From positions 1-20,048 of the IMG/VR virus record IMGVR_UViG_3300027793_000345: a DNA stretch of 20,048 nt. The stretch is one strand, 5' to 3'. A model generated the notes under the pieces. The model made no database searches, was not told the origin of the DNA, and worked only from the letters and a program-made list of their open reading frames with translations. Position numbers and translations under genes: made by a program. Shown here piece after piece: positions 15,594 to 20,048 of this stretch. The DNA comes from a virus. Numbering within the stretch: the first letter of the stretch is position 1; the number at the start of each line of letters is the position of its first letter.

Positions 15594-15977
15594 TTATCGT
15601 TCTTCGATGGTGATGGGAGGACCAGGATCGAACGTGCCGCCCGCTGCAATGGGGCCGGACGAAGTGGGCGGTGTGCCGTCGATGCTGGACGACACCCAAC
15701 GCCACCGATTGCTTGGCGTGGGGAAACGTTGTGCGAGATTTCGACGTGCGACAGCGCGCTTGCGGTAAATACGCGCAGGCGGGTCGGGTTGCGGGTCAGG
15801 CTGAGGAATGGGTGGGTCTTCGTCACCGGGCAAGTCGCCACCCGGATTGATCTCCTCGCCCGGATTGACAATCTCCTCGTCAGGCGGAGTGGTGTCTTCA
15901 GGCGGGCAACACCCTTGTGCAGACACGCTCCGCGCGCCTTCGAGCAATTGCGCGGGGATGTTGTGCTTGCAGGTCAC
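15594..15977 (-). CDS. Proline-rich, acidic-then-basic small protein (127 aa)
   Basis: No family is recognised. The start is a GTG at 15977 forming a GTGA overlap with the stop of the gp11-like gene. The N-terminus has Cys3, His5 and a Cys-Cys pair (23-24) that could bind metal or form disulfides. Residues about 25-67 are a run of Pro, Asp and Glu with Gly (PDPQPDPPARIYRKR at 60-74 marks its end), then a basic stretch (69-84, RIYRKRAVARRNLAQR). A Trp-containing segment RWRWVSSS (91-98) and a Gly/Pro-rich tail follow. The composition suggests an unstructured bridging protein. Location among tail genes points to a virion role, but nothing proves it. Confidence 0.6.
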   Translation of the reverse strand: MTCKHNIPAQLLEGARSVSAQGCCPPEDTTPPDEEIVNPGEEINPGGDLPGDEDPPIPQPDPQPDPPARIYRKRAVARRNLAQRFPTPSNRWRWVSSSIDGTPPTSSGPIAAGGTFDPGPPITIEER

Positions 15978-16597
15978 TCGCCAAGCTCCCGAATGGTGTA
16001 GTTGTAATTGCGACGCTCACCCAGCACTTGCAGGGCCGTGCTGCTGCCAAGCATGTTGGACTTCTTGATGTCAGACTCAACCTGTTGGGCGCGTGCCCGC
16101 CACTGCCGATGCTTCTGCACGACACGCGGCCAACGCTGTGCGTCACGCCGCTGGTCAAGCATCATCATGGCAGCCTCGCCAATGCACCACCACTTGAGAT
16201 GGATGGGCAGGCATTCGACTGTGAACCGCGTGGTGTAGATGACTTCCACCTCGCCGTCAAACTCGTAGGTGTTCTTGTCCTTGTCGTACAGACGGTTGCC
16301 AAGTTGCACAAGGTTGCGATGGGCGTCTTTGCCGTAGGGGAGAATCTGCGTGACGAGCGGTTCATTGGACGCGCTTAGTGGCACGAACACGAAGTTGCTG
16401 GCGTTAGGTGTGAGCTTCACCTTCCAGTACGTGTTCATCCCGATGTACGTGCTGAATAGGTCGAATGCGTGCGTCTCGATGTTGCGATGGGCGATTGCCT
16501 GACGCGACACACCGTTGGCACCTGCCGGGTCGAGTGCTGACACCGTGGAGTTGTCCACGAGATTCATCACTCGCTGCACCATTTCCAGCATTTCCAT
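15974..16597 (-). CDS. Tail tubular protein A (adaptor), T7 gp11-like
   Basis: Joins the portal to the nozzle protein. The 207-aa protein has a helical start (MVQRVMNLVDNSTVSALD, 6-23), a helix (34-49), the turn-strand region with WKVKLTPNASNFVFVPLSAS (58-77), a segment NRLYDKDKNTYEFDGEVEVI (101-120) and TRFTVECLPIHLKWWCIGEA (123-142), then long basic helices (about 143-180). This order matches T7 gp11, where a 'YDR....F...I.V.....Y.EMPECFRYWI' core is followed by charged helices, and length is similar (196 aa). It starts at a TAATG contact (1-base overlap) with the preceding stop and ends in a GTGA overlap. Unusually it is not next to gp12: two genes and a second gp11-like gene lie between. 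Confidence 0.82.
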   Translation of the reverse strand: MEMLEMVQRVMNLVDNSTVSALDPAGANGVSRQAIAHRNIETHAFDLFSTYIGMNTYWKVKLTPNASNFVFVPLSASNEPLVTQILPYGKDAHRNLVQLGNRLYDKDKNTYEFDGEVEVIYTTRFTVECLPIHLKWWCIGEAAMMMLDQRRDAQRWPRVVQKHRQWRARAQQVESDIKKSNMLGSSTALQVLGERRNYNYTIRELGE

Positions 16598-17154
16598 TAG
16601 GTGTTCACCTCAACGTAGGTTTCCACGTCGGTAGCCGGTGATGCGCCAGCCCGCCACACGTCCACGTACAGGTCGTAGTTGCCAATGTCTTCGATGCGAA
16701 GCACGGCGGGCGTGTTGTCAGCGGGCGAGTGGACCAGCGGCGAAGCTGCACCCAGCGTCGTCAGCAGGTTCGTCAGAAAAGCACTTGCCGTGAACGTGAT
16801 GGTGTCGGCAAAGAAGTCAGTTGAGTTCGCGGGCGACACGATGTTGCCAGCCGTGAACGTGCCAGTGCCCAGACTGATGACGGGGCCGTTGGCAATCTCA
16901 TTCGAGGCGGGCGACATAATGGCTTGGCGTGCCCACAAGCCGAAGTTGCCAGTCGCATTGTCGGCATTGGCGGCGAACATGATCTGCACGCCACGGCAGC
17001 GGAACATCTTGGGCTTCACGCCGCCAATCTGGATGAGCGTTGCGTTTGCAGGTGTCGAGGTCACGACGGGGCCGGTGATGCTTGCGGCAGAACCAGTGAA
17101 CGTGCCCGTCTGCGGGTAGCGGACGAGGCCCGATGAGTACAGGTCAGATGACAT
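16597..17154 (-). CDS. Beta-rich probable structural protein (185 aa)
   Basis: No family is recognised. The protein is rich in Thr, Ser, Ala, Asn and Gly, with strand-like stretches such as FRCRGVQIMFAANADNAT (51-68), FGLWARQAIM (71-80), VISLGTGTFTAGNIV (92-106) and NYDLYVDVWRAGAS (159-172). No signal peptide or membrane segment. The start at 17154 is fixed by a strong AAGGAG five bases upstream that overlaps the esterase stop codon. It is followed by a TAATG contact with the gp11-like gene. The context, between an esterase and the adaptor gene, suggests a virion protein, for example a fibre or decoration component (inference). Confidence 0.6.
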   Translation of the reverse strand: MSSDLYSSGLVRYPQTGTFTGSAASITGPVVTSTPANATLIQIGGVKPKMFRCRGVQIMFAANADNATGNFGLWARQAIMSPASNEIANGPVISLGTGTFTAGNIVSPANSTDFFADTITFTASAFLTNLLTTLGAASPLVHSPADNTPAVLRIEDIGNYDLYVDVWRAGASPATDVETYVEVNT

Positions 17155-17159
17155 GGAAG

Positions 17160-17165
17160 CTCCTT
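17160..17165 (-). promoter_or_regulatory. Strong ribosome binding site AAGGAG overlapping a stop codon
   Basis: On the minus strand the TAA of the esterase gene runs into AAGGAG, and the ATG of the next gene at 17154 follows after CTTCC. It is among the strongest ribosome binding sites in the window and suggests high expression of the 185-aa protein. Confidence 0.7.
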
Positions 17166-18504
17166 AGCGGAATCGACCGCGAACGCGGAAGGTCTGGTTG
17201 GGGTTCATGATTTCGTTCCACATGGTCGCGGCCATGTAGTCCGCGCCACTGCCGACCGTGAACGAGTAGTTGGTCGTTGTCGGGCCGGTCAGGTGGATGT
17301 TGTCGGGTGTCCAGATGGCGGGCGAGTTCAGTGCGAGTTGATACAAGTCAATGAAGATGCTGCCAATCTCCTGCGCGATGCGATACAAGGCACGGCCACG
17401 AGTCTCGTGGTGAGTCGCGGTGTAGCCCGTGCGGAAGTCGTTGACGAGGATGTACGTCGGGCGGGGAAGTGCAGCAGCGTCATACGCAGCGTTCATTGCG
17501 TCGATGATCGCGCGGATGTTGTTGTAGTAGTTGGTCTGGTCGCCAGCGTTGAGTTGCGTCTGTTCGGCAGGGTCCGTACCAATCAGCGGGTTCGTTGAGT
17601 TTTGGCCTGCACCGCACAGCATCTGGTAATTGGGCGCAAACATCGCGTTTGCCAAGAACCACGCTGCATTGGCCGTCGTGCTGTAGGCATTAGCTCCATC
17701 GCCACCCCACTGGCGAACAGTATCGAGTGTGCAATAGCCGCCCACGCCCCACGGCGCGAGACAGAAGCCTGTCGTGCGATTACCAGCCGTGCCTCGGTAG
17801 TACGACACGGGACCAACCAGCATCCGCGTGCCAGTCTCAACAACTGCCGTGCCGCCTTCAATAAGGCCGCAACCGGGGTCGTCGGTTCCCGCACCACAGT
17901 CCATGTCAGTGAACTGCCAGCCGTCCGCGCCCGCCATAGACACGGATGACGGCGTAGCGACGTTGTTGTACGTCGGGCTTGCGTCAGTTCCAGTCTTGCG
18001 ATACGACCGGAATCGAACCGTGGTCACACCTCCAGCGTGGCGATACCACGGGATGCGGGCGATGGTCTGCTGTGATGCCCACGGGTTGCCACGCACCGCG
18101 CTGCCCCAGCCCGTCAGGAACTGCTGCATGTACGGAGACGCGCTCAATGTCGGAGCATCGCCGCTGAACGGATAGTCCAGAATCTGCGTCGGTGCAATGT
18201 CAGCAATCGCCGCACTGTTGGCTTGGTCAGGCCGGAGAATCGCGCGGGCGGCAGCGAAGTTGGTGTTGGAGAAACCACCCGATGCCCAGAACGCAGAGCC
18301 GAGGCTTGCCGCGCGGCACAGGATGCCCGACCACGGCACATCCCATGTGCGGATGATGCCATGCCACACGGGGCAGTTGGACGCATCCAGTGCTGTGCGT
18401 GAGTCGATGCCAATGCCCAACCGCACGTCGCACGCGGTCGATGCCAGCGCAGCACGAAGCCCCGCCGTGTTGTACGACGTTGGCACTTGAAGTCGGTATG
18501 ACAT
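17164..18504 (-). CDS. SGNH/GDSL-type hydrolase (esterase-like), probable virion protein
   Basis: A 446-aa protein with the pattern of an SGNH esterase. Block I is LGIGIDSRTALD (29-40), with Ser35 as likely nucleophile in an 'x-D-S' motif. Block III candidate is GAGQNS (298-303), with Gly300 and Asn302. Block V is PDNIHLTG (400-407), with Asp401 and His404 as the catalytic Asp-x-x-His. Between them lie a beta-rich insert and ALPRPTYILVNDFRTGY (345-361), a typical core strand. The family removes acyl, often acetyl, groups from sugars or other esters. Phage versions often modify surface polysaccharide at attachment (family knowledge); that role here is inference. The start follows the preceding TAA directly (TAAATG). 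No signal peptide is seen. Confidence 0.75.
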   Translation of the reverse strand: MSYRLQVPTSYNTAGLRAALASTACDVRLGIGIDSRTALDASNCPVWHGIIRTWDVPWSGILCRAASLGSAFWASGGFSNTNFAAARAILRPDQANSAAIADIAPTQILDYPFSGDAPTLSASPYMQQFLTGWGSAVRGNPWASQQTIARIPWYRHAGGVTTVRFRSYRKTGTDASPTYNNVATPSSVSMAGADGWQFTDMDCGAGTDDPGCGLIEGGTAVVETGTRMLVGPVSYYRGTAGNRTTGFCLAPWGVGGYCTLDTVRQWGGDGANAYSTTANAAWFLANAMFAPNYQMLCGAGQNSTNPLIGTDPAEQTQLNAGDQTNYYNNIRAIIDAMNAAYDAAALPRPTYILVNDFRTGYTATHHETRGRALYRIAQEIGSIFIDLYQLALNSPAIWTPDNIHLTGPTTTNYSFTVGSGADYMAATMWNEIMNPNQTFRVRGRFR

Positions 18505-18714
18505 TTATTGCTTGTCCTCTACGCGCTCAACGCGCCGATCTACAGCCTTGATCTGTTCTTTGATGGCGGCAATGTCGGCGGTCATGCGGAACTGCATTCC
18601 CATAAGTGCCAAGATGCCTGCCGTGAGTAGTGACGTGATGACACCGAACGCCGCTTTTTCAGCGAGGCCAAACGTCACGACCTGTTCACCGTTGTCACCA
18701 CGCTTCAACGTCAT
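18505..18714 (-). CDS. Small membrane protein with one TM segment and a coiled coil (69 aa)
   Basis: Residues 21-40 (AAFGVITSLLTAGILALMGM) form one membrane segment. They are followed by a short perfect heptad pattern, with Ile48, Ile51, Ile55, Val58, Val62 and Val65 as core positions, in AAIKEQIKAVDRRVERVEDK. The N-terminus is short and polar with no signal cleavage site, so the coiled coil may lie outside the cytoplasm, as in an inner-membrane spanin, although 69 aa is very short for one. It could also be a holin helper or anti-holin. The ATG at 18714 is shared in a TGATG contact with the lipoprotein stop; the esterase gene follows directly. The family is not recognised with certainty. Confidence 0.65.
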   Translation of the reverse strand: MTLKRGDNGEQVVTFGLAEKAAFGVITSLLTAGILALMGMQFRMTADIAAIKEQIKAVDRRVERVEDKQ

Positions 18715-18950
18715 CACTGCACCCCCACGGGCGTAGCCGCTTCGTCCACCGCCTGCTTGAGCCACTGGCCCGTGCGGGTCTTGATGGTCTTTTCTTCCGC
18801 CGACAGTTTGATGTCAGCCGCCACGTACTCAGCGTGTTCGGCCACAACCTTGTCCACGGCGGGCTTGATGTTGCTTGCACTGACAGTGCCGCTGACACAC
18901 CCGCCCAGAGGCAGGCACATGAGCAGACAGATGATGGCTGGTTTGTTCAC
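18714..18950 (-). CDS. Small lipoprotein, possible outer-membrane spanin
   Basis: The 78-aa product has a lipoprotein signal: positively charged start, hydrophobic core (IICLLMCLPL) and the lipobox LGGC at residues 15-18, giving lipidation at Cys18. Val at position +2 of the mature protein favours outer-membrane sorting. The mature 61 residues are helical and charged (about 30-66). The start is a GTG at 18950 in a GTGA overlap with the holin-like gene. Lying directly after a holin-like gene and before a TM/coiled-coil protein, it may take part in lysis as an o-spanin, but the order is the reverse of common i-spanin/o-spanin pairs. The lipoprotein call is firm; the spanin role is inference. 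Confidence 0.75.
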   Translation of the reverse strand: MNKPAIICLLMCLPLGGCVSGTVSASNIKPAVDKVVAEHAEYVAADIKLSAEEKTIKTRTGQWLKQAVDEAATPVGVQ

Positions 18951-19150
18951 TTGGTCACCGCCTGTTCCACAACCTTCTTGTCGCTGTACTTGCTCCACAG
19001 CACGGAGCCAACGCCGACGACAACAGCCGCCGCGACACCGACAAACGTGTTCGCTTCTTCCTGCGCGATGGTGATGCCGAAGTAGCCGACGCACACGGCA
19101 AGGGCGTAGCGGACGGCGGATTCAACCAGAGGTTTCAGAGTTGCGTTCAT
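18947..19150 (-). CDS. Holin-like membrane protein (67 aa)
   Basis: Two membrane segments, about residues 12-29 (AVRYALAVCVGYFGITIA) and 36-52 (FVGVAAAVVVGVGSVLW), are joined by a short acidic turn (QEEANT), followed by a basic tail SKYSDKKVV. This short two-helix layout, with a closing 'VLWSKYSDKK'-like end, fits small class II holins such as those annotated as Pam3-gp28 family. Holins open the inner membrane at the end of infection. ATG at 19150 has AAGGA four to five bases upstream. It is followed by a lipoprotein gene through a GTGA overlap. No endolysin gene is seen next to it. Confidence 0.68.
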   Translation of the reverse strand: MNATLKPLVESAVRYALAVCVGYFGITIAQEEANTFVGVAAAVVVGVGSVLWSKYSDKKVVEQAVTK

Positions 19151-19159
19151 GTGTTCCTT

Positions 19160-19801
19160 TCAGGCAAGGGCCACAGCCTCATGCCAATCGACGTTGACGA
19201 CGAGTTGCCACGTACCAGCCGCGTCCATTGCTGCGGGGTTGCGGATGGCGAGAAGTTGACCGGGCTGGAGAACGACAGGGGCACACTCAGAGGCGTGGAA
19301 CTCCCACAGTGACTCCGCGTAGTTGCCCGCATTGCCCACATGCACGAGGCTCATGGTGCGGATGGGGTCAGCCTCAAACGTGATGCCGGTGACAGTCAAC
19401 GCGCCCGTGGTGGCAACACGCATGTCGCCGCCCTGTGCGGTGTTGAACTCGGACAGTGGAGACGTGGTTGACTTGCTGACAGCGGCAGTAATGGCCGTAC
19501 CACCACCAGCAGCCGCACCGGAGCCACGGAACAGTGCCAGACGACGGCCAGCCGTGATCGGCGTGGTGTACGCCACAATGGTCGTGTATTGCAGGCGGAT
19601 GCGTTCAATGAAAGCGAGGCGAGCCGATGACGGATCGAGTCGCATGGCGAACACCGATGAGTTAGCGACAAGTGCTGCACCCACCGTGCCCGTGACCGCG
19701 CTGACGGCGTAGGTATCGCCGCGAGGAACAAGCGTGGTGCGGAACGAACCAACCTCCACCTTGGCCTGCGTGGAAGTCGCGCCGTTTTCGATGATTGCCA
19801 T
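19160..19801 (-). CDS. Beta-rich probable structural protein (213 aa)
   Basis: No family is recognised. It consists of Thr/Ala/Gly/Val-rich beta strands: SSARLAFIERIRLQYTT (58-74), GRRLALFRGSGAAAGGGTAI (85-104), LTVTGITFEADPIRTM (135-150), and VVLQPGQLLAIRNPAAMDAA (176-195) ending in WQLVVNVDWHE (198-208). Strand order and several spots (R-L, 'G.G...GGT.I', 'PG..V') resemble the 163-aa protein at 15090-15581, so the two may share a fold. No signal or membrane segment. It lies between an unknown gene and the holin-like gene in the virion operon, which points to a capsid-surface or tail component (inference). ATG 19801 lies three bases after the previous stop. Confidence 0.62.
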   Translation of the reverse strand: MAIIENGATSTQAKVEVGSFRTTLVPRGDTYAVSAVTGTVGAALVANSSVFAMRLDPSSARLAFIERIRLQYTTIVAYTTPITAGRRLALFRGSGAAAGGGTAITAAVSKSTTSPLSEFNTAQGGDMRVATTGALTVTGITFEADPIRTMSLVHVGNAGNYAESLWEFHASECAPVVLQPGQLLAIRNPAAMDAAGTWQLVVNVDWHEAVALA

Positions 19802-19804
19802 GTG

Positions 19805-20048
19805 TTATACCACCATCCAGTTGAATCGGAAGAAGCCGACAACAGCACCACTCGAACGCCAGAAGCACCGCACAGTGCGTGAGTTGTCCAAGCCCGTACT
19901 CACGATGACAGAATCCATCTCAGCCTCATCTGCAAGCGTGCCCTTGCCCCGATACGGACCAGCGGCTTGCTGCACGATGATGCGACCCGGCGCAGGCGCA
20001 CCAAAGGTGAACGTGCCGGACGTTCGCGGTGTCGCCCCAAGGTCAATG
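19805..20048 (-). CDS. C-terminal part of an unknown gene, cut by the window edge
   Basis: An open frame enters from the right edge and ends at a TAA at 19805-19807, giving at least 80 residues. The visible part is a beta-rich, soluble C-terminal region. It includes GTFTFGAPAPGRIIVQQAAG and, near the end, RTVRCFWRSSGAVVGFFRFN and a final WMVV. No motif is recognised. Its stop is three bases before the start of the 213-aa gene, so it belongs to the same operon. The full length and start lie outside the window. Confidence 0.65.
   Translation of the reverse strand, partial: IDLGATPRTSGTFTFGAPAPGRIIVQQAAGPYRGKGTLADEAEMDSVIVSTGLDNSRTVRCFWRSSGAVVGFFRFNWMVV

Noticed and set aside
1-20048. CRISPR arrays, tRNA or rRNA genes, insertion sequences and long repeats
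   Set aside because: Nearly all bases are in tightly packed coding sequence; I saw no repeated spacer-like units, cloverleaf candidates, transposase motifs or inverted terminal repeats.

Overview
This window is a piece of a tailed double-stranded DNA phage genome (or a prophage or metagenomic phage contig). The virion genes follow the T7 layout of a short-tailed podovirus. The main evidence is a continuous minus-strand run whose members resemble T7 gp11 (tail tubular protein A), gp12 (tail tubular protein B), gp14, gp15 and gp16 (internal virion proteins), gp18 (small terminase) and gp19 (large terminase), in T7 order and with similar lengths. The DNA is visibly GC-rich. The host cannot be named. 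A Gram-negative host is suggested by the T7-type ejection proteins and by a phage lipoprotein that looks sorted to the outer membrane. No RNA polymerase, DNA polymerase, integrase or tRNA gene is visible, so I do not assign a virus family.

Layout, in order of transcription (right to left). From 20048 to about 16600: the end of an unknown gene cut by the window edge, a beta-rich protein, a small membrane and lysis cassette (holin-like protein, lipoprotein, one-TM coiled-coil protein), an SGNH/GDSL-type esterase and another beta-rich protein. From 16597 to 14481: a gp11-like adaptor, a proline-rich acidic protein, a second beta-rich protein related to the one at 19.2-19.8 kb, and a second gp11-like adaptor. 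From 14484 to 4555: the gp12-, gp14-, gp15- and gp16-like genes. From 4558 to 2464: the terminase subunits. From 2435 to 628: a metallophosphoesterase, a DNA methyltransferase and two small unknown genes. From 169 to 631: two small unknown plus-strand genes that run head-on into the minus-strand run, with stop codons that overlap.

The minus-strand genes are packed almost without gaps. Many junctions are ATGA or GTGA overlaps, or stop-start contacts such as TGATG, TAATG and TAAATG, so translational coupling is likely. The head genes (portal, scaffold, capsid) would be expected further right, outside the window. No internal promoter or intergenic space over about 30 bases is seen in the minus-strand block, so its promoter probably lies right of the window.

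Most notable points: two gp11-like genes instead of one; no T7 gp17-like fibre gene between gp16 and the small terminase; a gp16-like protein without a visible transglycosylase motif but with a threonine/proline linker and an embedded module; an SGNH esterase and a holin cassette placed inside the virion gene block; and a phosphoesterase with Cys in place of the first metal-binding Asp, overlapping a solitary methyltransferase.
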